In this document: positions 1 to 7,231 of the stretch, in pieces | How positions within the stretch are numbered: the first letter of the stretch is position 1 | How the letters are laid out: every line of letters begins with the position of its first letter | Source: Collinsella sp. | Lineage (GTDB): Bacteria; Actinomycetota; Coriobacteriia; Coriobacteriales; Coriobacteriaceae | DNA: 64,000 nucleotides | Direction: 5' to 3' | NCBI GenBank assembly: GCA_018368345.1 | Contig: JAGZEK010000011.1 | Location: 3,248-67,247, forward strand | Translations under genes and position numbers: made by a program | Notes under the pieces: model-generated | Database searches by the model: none | The model's input: the letters and a program-made list of their open reading frames with translations, nothing else | Told to the model about the DNA's origin: nothing

Positions 1-345
1 GTAATTGCGACCGGTGCGCACGCGGCCTTCGGCATCTACGGCGACAAAAGCGCTGCAGGCAAACTGGGGCGCCTGGACATGTACCGGCACACCGGGCAGC
101 ACCTGCGCCACCACGGCATCGATGTAGGCCTGGTCGTCGCGCACGCCAGCGGCGATGATGCGATCAAGATCGTAGTCGTAGGCGATGTCGATTGCGTACA
201 GGTCATAGCCATCCGCGTAGCCGGTCAAGCGTTTGAGCGACGCGGCGGACTTGATTTGCTTGTGATAAACGATACCGGTGGCAGCGGCAAGGCCGACGGC
301 GACTCCCGCGACACCGCAGGCGATGGCAATGTTACGTGGCTTCAT
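1..345 (-). CDS. Linear amide C-N hydrolase (bile-salt-hydrolase-like), N-terminal part only
   Basis: The gene starts at the ATG complementary to 343-345, five bases after a clear AGGAG, and runs off the left edge, so only 115 codons are visible. Residues about 5-25 form one hydrophobic segment, suggesting a membrane anchor or uncleaved signal. Near the visible end is the sequence CSAFVAVDAEGRVRTGRNY, with Cys97 followed by the G-x-x-x-x-G-R-N-Y pattern. This pattern is typical of N-terminal nucleophile hydrolases of the choloylglycine hydrolase/acid ceramidase superfamily, where the cysteine is the nucleophile. The roughly 96 residues before the cysteine differ from true bile salt hydrolases, in which it is exposed directly after the initiator Met, so a broader linear-amide hydrolase is the better call. 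The substrate cannot be judged. Confidence 0.72.
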   Translation of the reverse strand, partial: MKPRNIAIACGVAGVAVGLAAATGIVYHKQIKSAASLKRLTGYADGYDLYAIDIAYDYDLDRIIAAGVRDDQAYIDAVVAQVLPGVPVHVQAPQFACSAFVAVDAEGRVRTGRNY

Positions 346-506
346 GACGACTCCTCTCGTCCTGTTAGCGTAATTGTCGCAAAAGGTGCACGGGCATGAT
401 GGCTCAACTTGGTGAGCGGCGCGGAATTAAGCACGGAATGAAGAGTGCGGCACTGGCGTGGCGGGGTATGCTGGAGGGGATCATCAGCCCAGCGAAAGGG
501 GAGAAC

Positions 507-1892
507 ATGACGGATCAGGAAACGCCCGAGCGCGCGCATGTGACGGCAGACGATATCGAGGCCGCCAACGACCTCATCGACTTTATCGAGGCATGCCCCA
601 GCATGTTTCATACGGCAGCGACCATTATGGCCGAGCTCGACGAGGCGGGCTTTACCTACCTGCCCGAGAACGCGGCGTGGGATATCGAGCCGGGCGGTCG
701 CTATTACACGCAGCGCAACACCTCGAGCGTCATCGCCTTTAAGGTTGGCGAGGACCTGGCCGCAACGTGGGGCGAGGACGGCGTTGCCGGCGACTATCAT
801 TTTCAGCTCACGGCATCGCACAGTGATTCTCCGACGTTTAAGGTCAAAGCCGTGCCTGAGCTCGACGGTGCGGGTGAGACGCTGCGCCTGAACACCGAGG
901 CCTACGGCGGCATGATCGACTACACCTGGTTCGATCGTCCGCTGGCGCTCGCGGGCCGCGTGCTGGTGCGCGAGGGCGACCGTATTGAGAGCCGCTTGCT
1001 TGCCACCGAGCGCGAGGTCGCTATCATTCCGAGCCTTGCCATCCACATGAACCGCGGCGTTAACGAGGGCTTTGCGCCCAACCGAGCTGTCGACCTGTGC
1101 CCGCTCATCAGCGCCGGTGACCTTAAGCAGGGAGATTTTGACGCCCTGATCGCCGACGAACTGGACGTTGAGCCCGAGCAAATTTTGGGTCGCGACCTGT
1201 TCCTGGTCAATCGTCAGGATGCACGCATTTGGGGCTGGGCCGACGAGTTTATCTCGACGCCCAAGCTCGACGACCTGGCCTGCGCCTACACCTCGCTGCA
1301 GGCATTTTTGGGTGCCGAGAATGCGCACGACGTTTCGGTCTTTTGCTGCTTTGATAACGAGGAGGTTGGCTCCGAGACCAAGCAGGGCGCCATGTCGACG
1401 TTCTTGGCCGACGCGCTGCGCCGCATCAACGGGTCGCTGGGCTTCGATGACGAGTCGTACCACCGCGCACTTGCCGCTTCGATGCTCGTGAGCTGCGACA
1501 ACGCGCATGCCGTGCACCCCAACCACGCCGAGAAGTGCGATGCCCGCAACCGGGTTGTGCTTAACGGCGGCATCGTCATCAAGGAAGCCGCCAACCAGCA
1601 CTACTGCACCGATGCTTTTAGCCGCGCGGTGTTCCAGGCTATCTGCGATGACGCCGACGTGCCCACGCAGGCCTTCGCCAACAAGAGCGATATGGCCGGC
1701 GGCTCCACGCTCGGCAATCTGTCCAATATGCAGGCGAGCATGCATGCCGTGGACGTGGGCCTGCCGCAGCTGGCCATGCACTCGAGCTACGAGACCGGCG
1801 GCGTGCGCGACGTGATGTACGCCATCCGCGCCCTCACCGCCTTCTACGAGCGTGACCTGACCATCAACGGAGCCGAAAGCGTGGAGCTCTAA
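507..1892 (+). CDS. apeB: M18 family aminopeptidase (aspartyl aminopeptidase type)
   Basis: A cytoplasmic zinc aminopeptidase of 461 residues, the usual length for family M18, which removes N-terminal (often acidic) residues from peptides. The metal-site motifs are visible: ASHSDSP (His about 105), MIDYTWFDRPL, the Glu-Glu pair in CFDNEEVGSETK (about 285-286), VSCDNAHAVHPNH and the C-terminal LAMHSSYETGG. The frame is open upstream to 396, but I chose ATG 507 because AAAGGGGA lies just before it and the protein then begins like family members. It stands alone, divergent from the amide hydrolase gene. A dispersed hairpin repeat and then a strong terminator follow it. Confidence 0.93.
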   Translation: MTDQETPERAHVTADDIEAANDLIDFIEACPSMFHTAATIMAELDEAGFTYLPENAAWDIEPGGRYYTQRNTSSVIAFKVGEDLAATWGEDGVAGDYHFQLTASHSDSPTFKVKAVPELDGAGETLRLNTEAYGGMIDYTWFDRPLALAGRVLVREGDRIESRLLATEREVAIIPSLAIHMNRGVNEGFAPNRAVDLCPLISAGDLKQGDFDALIADELDVEPEQILGRDLFLVNRQDARIWGWADEFISTPKLDDLACAYTSLQAFLGAENAHDVSVFCCFDNEEVGSETKQGAMSTFLADALRRINGSLGFDDESYHRALAASMLVSCDNAHAVHPNHAEKCDARNRVVLNGGIVIKEAANQHYCTDAFSRAVFQAICDDADVPTQAFANKSDMAGGSTLGNLSNMQASMHAVDVGLPQLAMHSSYETGGVRDVMYAIRALTAFYERDLTINGAESVEL

Positions 1893-1894
1893 TA

Positions 1895-1934
1895 CCTGCC
1901 AAAAAGGGATGTTAATTTTGGCAGGTTTTATCTG
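1895..1934 (+). repeat. Dispersed hairpin repeat, family 1, copy A
   Basis: CCTGCCAAAA (1895-1904) pairs perfectly with TTTTGGCAGG (1916-1925) and is followed by TTTTATCTG. Near-identical elements lie at 4165, 17701 and 44941. It sits directly after the stop of the M18 gene and has the stem plus T-run form of an intrinsic terminator. Confidence 0.85.
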
Positions 1935-1977
1935 GGCGAATGCAAAGGGTGAAACCGAACTAGATCGGTGATACGTG

Positions 1978-2013
1978 GCCGCCGAGGTGCAGTGCGCCTC
2001 GGCGGCTTTTTGT
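1978..2013 (+). terminator. Rho-independent terminator after M18 gene
   Basis: A perfect 10-bp stem, GCCGCCGAGG (1978-1987) with CCTCGGCGGC (1997-2006), has a 9-base loop and is followed by TTTTTGTGT. It ends the aminopeptidase transcript. Confidence 0.9.
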
Positions 2014-2106
2014 GTACAGAGTGCGGCTAATGCTAATAAATGCTATACGTGCTTTACGTATCTACCATAGAGTTTTATGATGATTTTAAAGTATTAAGGA
2101 GGGGTC

Positions 2107-2487
2107 ATGACCACAACAGCCGCTCAGATCAACGTACGTCTCGATGCCGATCTTAAAAGGAGCGGGGACGCCGCTCTCTCCAGGGCCGGTATGACGCCGA
2201 GCCAAGCGGTGCGAGCGCTCTGGCAGCTTGCAGCGTCGCTGGCCGATCGCCCCGGTGCGCTCGAGGATATCCTGCTGCCCAGTCGTGTCCGGGCGGAACA
2301 GCGCGAGCGCGAAAAGGCCGCTAAACGTAAGCTCGAGCTCATGGATCAGGGGTCGAAGCTGTTCGCTGCCGCTTGCCGTGAGTCGGGAATCGATATGGTC
2401 AAGGCTCAGCCCTCGGGCGATGAAGAACTCAAACGGAACGCCTACGCGGATCGCTACGGCGAGGAGATGAGCTGGCTCTATGAGTGA
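2107..2487 (+). CDS. RelB/DinJ-family antitoxin
   Basis: 126 residues, starting at ATG 2107 behind AAGGAGGGGTC. The N-terminus (AAQINVRLDADLKRSG, then AALSRAGMTPSQAVRALW) has the beta strand plus two helices of the RelB/DinJ ribbon-helix-helix group, which bind DNA as dimers and repress their own operon. The charged C-terminal half is longer than in a typical DinJ of about 85-90 residues and would be the toxin-binding part. The stop overlaps the start of the PIN-domain gene by 8 bases (2480-2487), so the two are translationally coupled, as in type II toxin-antitoxin operons. Function is inferred from family and context. Confidence 0.85.
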   Translation: MTTTAAQINVRLDADLKRSGDAALSRAGMTPSQAVRALWQLAASLADRPGALEDILLPSRVRAEQREREKAAKRKLELMDQGSKLFAAACRESGIDMVKAQPSGDEELKRNAYADRYGEEMSWLYE

Positions 2488-2971
2488 GGCTCCAAGGCGC
2501 ATCTTGGTTGACACCAACGTGTGGCTCGATTACTTCATTCCCTCACGACGTGGTCGTTCGGTGGCGATTGAGTTTTTACGCGATGCATGCACGGCGCAGG
2601 TGGATTTGCTGTATGCGGCGACATCGTCCAAAGATCTGTTCTATTTGATTTCGAGCGAACATAAGGCGTGGTATCGGCGCGAGCATGGCTCGCTATCCCA
2701 AGATGCCGCCGTGGCGGCGACATCACTTGCATGGGATTGCCTCGACGTGTTGTCGCAACTTGCCACGCCGGTACCCTGCGACCTGAGTGACATATGGATG
2801 GCGAGCAAGCAGCGTAAGCTCCATAGCGATTACGAAGACGATTTAATCATTGCGGCAGCAATGCGCGCAAAGGCAGACCTTCTGGTCACCAACGATGCCA
2901 AACTCTGTTCACACGCACCCGTCGCAGCAATGAGCGCAGAAGACGCAAAGAATTACTTAGCAACGCTCTAG
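2480..2971 (+). CDS. PIN-domain toxin (VapC-like ribonuclease)
   Basis: 163 residues. The N-terminal ILVDTNVWLDYF carries the first PIN aspartate (Asp11). SDYEDDLIIAAA and LLVTNDAKL supply the later acidic residues that coordinate the metal in PIN-fold RNases. Such proteins cleave RNA, often tRNA or rRNA, when released from their antitoxin. The start overlaps the antitoxin gene by 8 bases. Classical VapC proteins pair with VapB-type antitoxins, whereas here the partner is RelB/DinJ-like, a mixed pairing. Specificity is unknown. Confidence 0.85.
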   Translation: MSEAPRRILVDTNVWLDYFIPSRRGRSVAIEFLRDACTAQVDLLYAATSSKDLFYLISSEHKAWYRREHGSLSQDAAVAATSLAWDCLDVLSQLATPVPCDLSDIWMASKQRKLHSDYEDDLIIAAAMRAKADLLVTNDAKLCSHAPVAAMSAEDAKNYLATL

Positions 2972-2986
2972 CAATTTGAAGACCCT

Positions 2987-3164
2987 GCAGGTCGAATAAA
3001 AGTCAGCGAGAGCCCACAGGTAGGGCCGCGCCAGCAAAGCGCCGCAGGTTGAACAAAAGTCAGCGAGAGCCCGCCAGAGTGAGCAAGGTGCCTTGAAAGA
3101 GGAGGGCATTGACCTTCTGGTCATGCCCGACGATTGAAAGGCAGATTGCCGCTCTGGCGGGCTC
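2987..3164. other. Structured intergenic element with 29-nt direct repeats
   Basis: Two 29-base direct repeats at 2987-3015 and 3044-3072 differ at two positions and share AAAAGTCAGCGAGAGCCC, with a 57-bp period. The second runs into GAGCCCGCCAGAG (3067-3079), which pairs perfectly with CTCTGGCGGGCTC (3152-3164). That stem encloses a smaller hairpin, GGGCATTGACC (3104-3114) with GGTCATGCCC (3119-3128). It may be a small structured RNA, a 3' UTR structure or a repeat element. I do not recognise a known class. Confidence 0.6.
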
Positions 3165-3178
3165 GCAGCGTCGAGGGG

Positions 3179-3204
3179 TTCCGGCGTTTGGTAAAACGCC
3201 GGAA
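3179..3204. terminator. Inverted repeat behind dehydrogenase gene
   Basis: TTCCGGCGTTT (3179-3189) pairs with AAACGCCGGAA (3194-3204), a perfect 11-bp stem with a 4-base loop directly past the minus-strand stop at 3209. There is no clear T run, so termination is likely but not certain. Confidence 0.55.
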
Positions 3205-3208
3205 CAAC

Positions 3209-4144
3209 CTAATGCTCAATCCAGCAACGCAGAGTCTCGCCGGCTTGCAGGTGACGCAGATTCTCTGCGGCAATGTCGACCACATTGTTGAGCGTGGCGG
3301 CCAGATGGAACCAGCCCGAGATATGCGGCGTAATGAGCATGTTAGGCGCATCCCACAGTGGGCTTGTCTCAGGCAGCGGCTCGAGGTCGGTGACGTCGAC
3401 CGCGGCGCCGGCGAGATGACCCGACTCCAGGGCGGCAACCAAGTCGTCGGCGACCACAAGGTCGCCGCGGCCGCCGTTGGCAAAGAAGGCGCCCGGTTTC
3501 ATCGCAGCGAAGAACTCGGCGTTCGCCAAGCCGCGGGTCTCGGGCGTGCTGGGCATAAAGGATGCGACGATGTCAGCCTCGGCCAGACGCTCAGACAGGG
3601 CGTCCATGCTGTCCATGTCCTCAAACACAATGGGGTAGACGAGCGGATGGCGCTTGATGCCGCGGACGTGCGCACCCATGTTGCGGCAGAGCGTGGCGAA
3701 GTGGCCACCGATATCGCCCGCGCCCAGCACCAGCACATTGGCGTTTTTGAGCGAGGTGACCGGCCCCAAATCCTCCCAGCGATGCTCGCGCTGCAGGTCC
3801 TGGTAGCCGGGCAGGCGCTTCATCATAGACAGCACCATGGCAAACATGTGCTCGCTCACGGCCTGGCCGTAGGCGCCGATTGAGCAAGACAGCTTGGCTT
3901 CGGCCGGCACGGTGCCGGCGGCGAGATAGTCGTCATAGCCGGCGGTCTGCAGTTGCAGCAGCTGGAGGCGCTCGCATGCGGTCAGCAGGGAAGGGTCTAT
4001 GTTGCCCAGGATCACGTCGGCATTGGCGACCTGTTCACGCGTGATGGTGTCGGAGCTCGTGTAGATAAAGTCCTCGCCCGGAGCGCTCGACTCAAGAATT
4101 GCGCGATGGCGGTCGTTGACGGGCAGCAAAACCAGGATGTTCAC
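3209..4144 (-). CDS. NAD-dependent D-2-hydroxyacid dehydrogenase
   Basis: About 311 residues. It reduces 2-keto acids to D-2-hydroxy acids, or the reverse, with NAD(H). The central Rossmann motif VLVLGAGDIGGHFATL (GxGxxG) is clear, and the catalytic set is visible as NGGRGDLV (Arg), DLEPLP (Glu region) and ITPHISGW (His). I chose the GTG at 4142-4144, giving VNILVLLPVND, because GAAAGGA precedes it. The longer ATG-started frame to 4210 would translate through a dispersed hairpin repeat and is unlikely. The substrate cannot be read from the sequence. It is a single-gene unit between two stem-loops. Confidence 0.88.
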   Translation of the reverse strand: MNILVLLPVNDRHRAILESSAPGEDFIYTSSDTITREQVANADVILGNIDPSLLTACERLQLLQLQTAGYDDYLAAGTVPAEAKLSCSIGAYGQAVSEHMFAMVLSMMKRLPGYQDLQREHRWEDLGPVTSLKNANVLVLGAGDIGGHFATLCRNMGAHVRGIKRHPLVYPIVFEDMDSMDALSERLAEADIVASFMPSTPETRGLANAEFFAAMKPGAFFANGGRGDLVVADDLVAALESGHLAGAAVDVTDLEPLPETSPLWDAPNMLITPHISGWFHLAATLNNVVDIAAENLRHLQAGETLRCWIEH

Positions 4145-4164
4145 AAGCAGTCCTTTCCGCTCGA

Positions 4165-4208
4165 CCTGCCAAAAAGGGACAGGTTTATTTTGGCAGGTTG
4201 TATCAGGC
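4165..4208 (-). repeat. Dispersed hairpin repeat, family 1, copy B
   Basis: CCTGCCAAAA (4165-4174) pairs with TTTTGGCAGG (4188-4197) around the core AGGGACAGGTTTA. It lies in the 5' leader of the dehydrogenase gene in the antisense direction. The orientation matches copies at 1895, 17701 and 44941. Confidence 0.85.
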
Positions 4209-4214
4209 AAAACG

Positions 4215-4268
4215 TTATAAAAACGCCGGGCTACGCGATGGTTAACATATCCATCGCGTAGCCCGGCG
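4215..4268 (-). terminator. Terminator of map
   Basis: A perfect 18-bp stem pairs 4224-4241 with 4251-4268 across a 9-base loop. On the minus strand it is followed by TTTTTATAA. It lies 10 bases past the map stop codon. Confidence 0.92.
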
Positions 4269-4277
4269 CATCCACAG

Positions 4278-5165
4278 CTACCAGCTCAGCAGCTCGTAAC
4301 CATCCTCGGTCACCACGAGCTGTACCTCGCACTGGGCCGAATCGCTGCCGTCCTTGGTGCGCACGCACCAGCCGTCGCCCTTGCTAATCTTGATGTCGGG
4401 CGCTCCGGCATTGACCATAGGCTCGATGGTAAAGACCATGCCCGGGGCCATGATGGTATCCACATCGGGCGCCTCGGTGGTAAAGCCCACAAACGGGTCC
4501 TCGTGGAACTCCTTACCGATGCCGTGTCCGCCGTACTCGCGCACCACGCTAAAGCCGGCGTCCTCGACGGCCTTTTGCACTGCCTCGGCCATAACGGACA
4601 ACGGCAGCCATGGCTTGACGGCCGCCAGACCCGCCTCCACGCTGGCGCGGGTGACGTCGACCAGGCGCTGACGCTCGGCCGAGACCTCGCCGATGCAGAA
4701 CATGCGGCTCGAATCACTAAAGTAACCGTCCAAGATCGTGGAGCAGTCTACGTTGATGATGTCGCCCTTGTGCAGCACATCCGCATCGCAGGGGATACCG
4801 TGGCAGACGACGTCGTTGATCGAGGTGCACACGCTCTTGGGATAGCCCTCGTAGTTGAGGTCGGCCGGCGTGCCACCGTGCTCGACGGTGTAGTCGTAGA
4901 TCATCTGGTCGATCTGGTTGGTGGTCATGCCTGCGGCGATATGCTCGCCCACATAATCGAGCACGCCCACGTTGATGGCTGCCGAGCGCTTGATGCCCTC
5001 GATATCGGCGGGAGTCTTGTAGAGCGTGCGAGGCAGAACCTCCCAGCCTTCTTCCCACAGGCGCTCGAGGCGCTCGTCGAAGGCGCTGTGGCATTTCTTA
5101 TATTTTTTGCCGCTGCCGCACCAGCAAGCGTCGTTGCGGCCGGGCACGGGTCCTTTGTCATACAT
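4278..5165 (-). CDS. map: Type I methionine aminopeptidase with N-terminal SEC-C zinc motif
   Basis: 295 residues. Removes the initiator methionine from new proteins. Residues about 9-26 (GRNDACWCGSGKKYKKCH) form a SEC-C motif, a small zinc-binding module also found at the SecA C-terminus, here probably a ribosome or protein docking element. The catalytic domain follows with its dimetal ligands: IINVDCSTILDGYFSD (two Asp), GGHGIGKEFHEDP (His), FTIEPMV (Glu) and QCEVQLVV (Glu). The start is the ATG at 5163-5165 behind GGAAG. The gene ends in a strong terminator. Confidence 0.95.
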   Translation of the reverse strand: MYDKGPVPGRNDACWCGSGKKYKKCHSAFDERLERLWEEGWEVLPRTLYKTPADIEGIKRSAAINVGVLDYVGEHIAAGMTTNQIDQMIYDYTVEHGGTPADLNYEGYPKSVCTSINDVVCHGIPCDADVLHKGDIINVDCSTILDGYFSDSSRMFCIGEVSAERQRLVDVTRASVEAGLAAVKPWLPLSVMAEAVQKAVEDAGFSVVREYGGHGIGKEFHEDPFVGFTTEAPDVDTIMAPGMVFTIEPMVNAGAPDIKISKGDGWCVRTKDGSDSAQCEVQLVVTEDGYELLSW

Positions 5166-5220
5166 GGCTAACTTCCTTTCGTTCGCAGCTAGTATAGCCC
5201 ACCTTCAGAGCAGCTGTGCG

Positions 5221-5997
5221 CTAGTAGCTCACCTGGCAGGGAATGCCGAGGGCTTGGACGCGCGCGGCGATGGCGTCGAGCACCTCGGGCGCTGCTTTGG
5301 CAAGGCCGGCGACCGGCGTCTCGCGTGCCACCGTGTAGATGGTCGTTTCCTGCGGACGAATGCGCTCGAGCGCCGCGAGCCAGGGGGCAACGTACTCCTC
5401 GCCGGTGTTATCGAGAGACTTGCTCCGGTACTCACCGCTCAAAAACATCGTCTGGATAATGACGTGACCGTCAAAGCTTGCGAACGTCTCGATCTGGTGC
5501 TCGACGTCATAGGGGCCAACGGGCTGGTCGAGCAGCTGGATAAACGCCGGGTCGACGGTATCGAGCTTAAGAATGTTGTCGTCGACCATCATGAGCGCGT
5601 CGTGCACCTCGGGGCGGTCGGCGCGCGTGCCGTTGGAGAGCACGGCGATCTTGGAGTTTGGGGCAAGCTCGTCGCGCAGCGCGACGGCGCCGGCAATGGC
5701 CTGCGGAAACTCCGGTGCGGCGGTGGGCTCGCCGTTGCCTGCGAAGGTGATCACATCGGGGAGCTCGCCCTCGGCTGCCATCTCGCGCAGCTTTGCCTCG
5801 AGTGCATCGAGCACCACGGCAGCCGTGTTATACGGCTCGTGGCAGGGGCGCTCGGCGTTGAGGCCGTTTTCGCAGTAAATGCAGTCGAACGTGCAGATTT
5901 TGCCGCTGGCCGGCATCATGTTGACGCCGAGCGAGAGACCAAGGCGACGGCTGCGAACGGGTCCAAAGATGGGGCTGGCATTCAAAAATGTAGACAT
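5221..5997 (-). CDS. Radical SAM protein (COG0731-like)
   Basis: About 258 residues. CTFDCIYCE supplies the CxxxCxxC cysteines that bind the 4Fe-4S cluster, which cleaves S-adenosylmethionine to a radical. ITFAGNGEPTAAPE is the GGE-like SAM-binding region. The overall pattern resembles the COG0731 group (relatives of the wyosine-synthesis enzyme), but bacterial members are mostly uncharacterised. I chose the ATG at 5995-5997 (MSTFLNASPIFGP), nine bases after GAGGAG. An in-frame ATG at 6003 is too close to that site. The open frame extends far upstream without ribosome-binding support. It is divergent from the alpha/beta hydrolase gene. Confidence 0.85.
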   Translation of the reverse strand: MSTFLNASPIFGPVRSRRLGLSLGVNMMPASGKICTFDCIYCENGLNAERPCHEPYNTAAVVLDALEAKLREMAAEGELPDVITFAGNGEPTAAPEFPQAIAGAVALRDELAPNSKIAVLSNGTRADRPEVHDALMMVDDNILKLDTVDPAFIQLLDQPVGPYDVEHQIETFASFDGHVIIQTMFLSGEYRSKSLDNTGEEYVAPWLAALERIRPQETTIYTVARETPVAGLAKAAPEVLDAIAARVQALGIPCQVSY

Positions 5998-6222
5998 AGG
6001 CATATGCTCCTCAAGACTATTGCGCCTAAGCATAGCATCGGCTCCAAAGCGAGGTGCGGGCTCTTGCTTTACAAGTTTCGTTTTTTCACGTCGCTCATGA
6101 TGCCGTGCCATGAAAAGCCTCGGGTCGGGTACAGTTAATCTGTTAACAAGTCGTAAGGCAATGCGGGACCATTCAGCCGTACTGACGTGCAATTGGATGG
6201 GCATTGATGATGGGGGCACAAC

Positions 6223-7020
6223 ATGGATTTTACGGTCGAGAATGCGGGCACCACGATTGCCTGTCGCGAATATGCCGGCCCGGATGTGTCGCCTGATACT
6301 CCTGCCTTGGTGTGCGTGCACGGCGCTTGTGTCGACGGCACATTTTTCGACGGCATCGCTTGTGAGCTCAGCCGCAACTACCGCGTAATTGCCTACGACC
6401 GCCGCGGCTGTGGTGGCAGCAGCGAAGCGGCAGACGGCAGCTATGATCTTGCCGCTCAGGCCGCCGACCTGCAGGCCGTGATCGAACACGTTGGCGCTCC
6501 GACAAATGTGCTTGCGCACAGCGCCGGTACGTTGGTGGCGCTGGAGCTTCTTCGTACCGAACCCCATCTCGTCGTCCGTGCGATTCTGCATGAGCCGGCT
6601 GTGTCGGCCGAAGGCGTCGGCATGGGCACAGCTCCGGTTTTGCTCGATATGATTGCGGCTGGAAAGGTTTCAAGGGCGCTCCGGCTTTTCTTGGGAGCCC
6701 TCGGCGACTTGGACCCCGAGGCTCCTGGAACGACCGAAGCGGAAGCCAAGCATGCCCTGCGCAACGGCCGCAGTTTCATGGCAAACGAATACGGGATTAC
6801 TATGACCTGCGTTCCCGATTGGGATAGCGTTCGCGCGTCAAAAACGGTGGCCGCCGTGCTCCTGGGCGAGCTCTCGATTGGCACGCCCCGCGAGGCTGGC
6901 ACGCGAGCGGCTGCCGAATATCTCGATTGCCCTCTCGTGACGATCCCGGGCGCGCATAACGGTCTGCGCGATCGCCCGGCAGCGGCTGCCCGGGCTGTCC
7001 GTGGCATCCTGGGGCTCTAG
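6223..7020 (+). CDS. Alpha/beta hydrolase
   Basis: 265 residues with the alpha/beta hydrolase layout: VCVHGACVDGTFF (oxyanion HG loop), AYDRRGCGGSS, the nucleophile elbow AHSAGT with the catalytic Ser, and the C-terminal His in IPGAHNGL. No signal peptide, so cytoplasmic. It most resembles short esterases or lactonases of the family, but the substrate cannot be inferred. It stands alone, with GATGGGGGCA just before the ATG. Confidence 0.88.
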   Translation: MDFTVENAGTTIACREYAGPDVSPDTPALVCVHGACVDGTFFDGIACELSRNYRVIAYDRRGCGGSSEAADGSYDLAAQAADLQAVIEHVGAPTNVLAHSAGTLVALELLRTEPHLVVRAILHEPAVSAEGVGMGTAPVLLDMIAAGKVSRALRLFLGALGDLDPEAPGTTEAEAKHALRNGRSFMANEYGITMTCVPDWDSVRASKTVAAVLLGELSIGTPREAGTRAAAEYLDCPLVTIPGAHNGLRDRPAAAARAVRGILGL

Positions 7021-7164
7021 CATCCGCAATAGCCAAAGCAGGCTTCATCCGCAAGCGTTTCGGCTGTATTAACAAACGTGCTCAAAACCTCGCGTCTGCG
7101 GCTTCAATCGCGCCGTCTGCCAACTCATAAAAATGTAGCAGCATTCACGTACTTACCTGCATCG

Positions 7165-7182
7165 ACAAGGTGTTACCCTTGT
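7165..7182. promoter_or_regulatory. Small inverted repeat upstream of signalling gene
   Basis: ACAAGG (7165-7170) and CCTTGT (7177-7182) form a palindrome 50 bases before the start at 7232. It could be an operator, but it is short and has no second copy. Confidence 0.25.
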
Positions 7183-7231
7183 AGCATTTGGAACCCACCG
7201 CTACCATGCGAAACTATCGAAAGGGCCCCAT

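Noticed and set aside
396..506. 37-codon extension of the M18 aminopeptidase
   Set aside because: No ribosome-binding site at 396, and family members begin near MTDQ at 507.
4145..4210. N-terminal extension of the D-2-hydroxyacid dehydrogenase
   Set aside because: It would translate a dispersed hairpin repeat. The GTG at 4142-4144 has a good ribosome-binding site.
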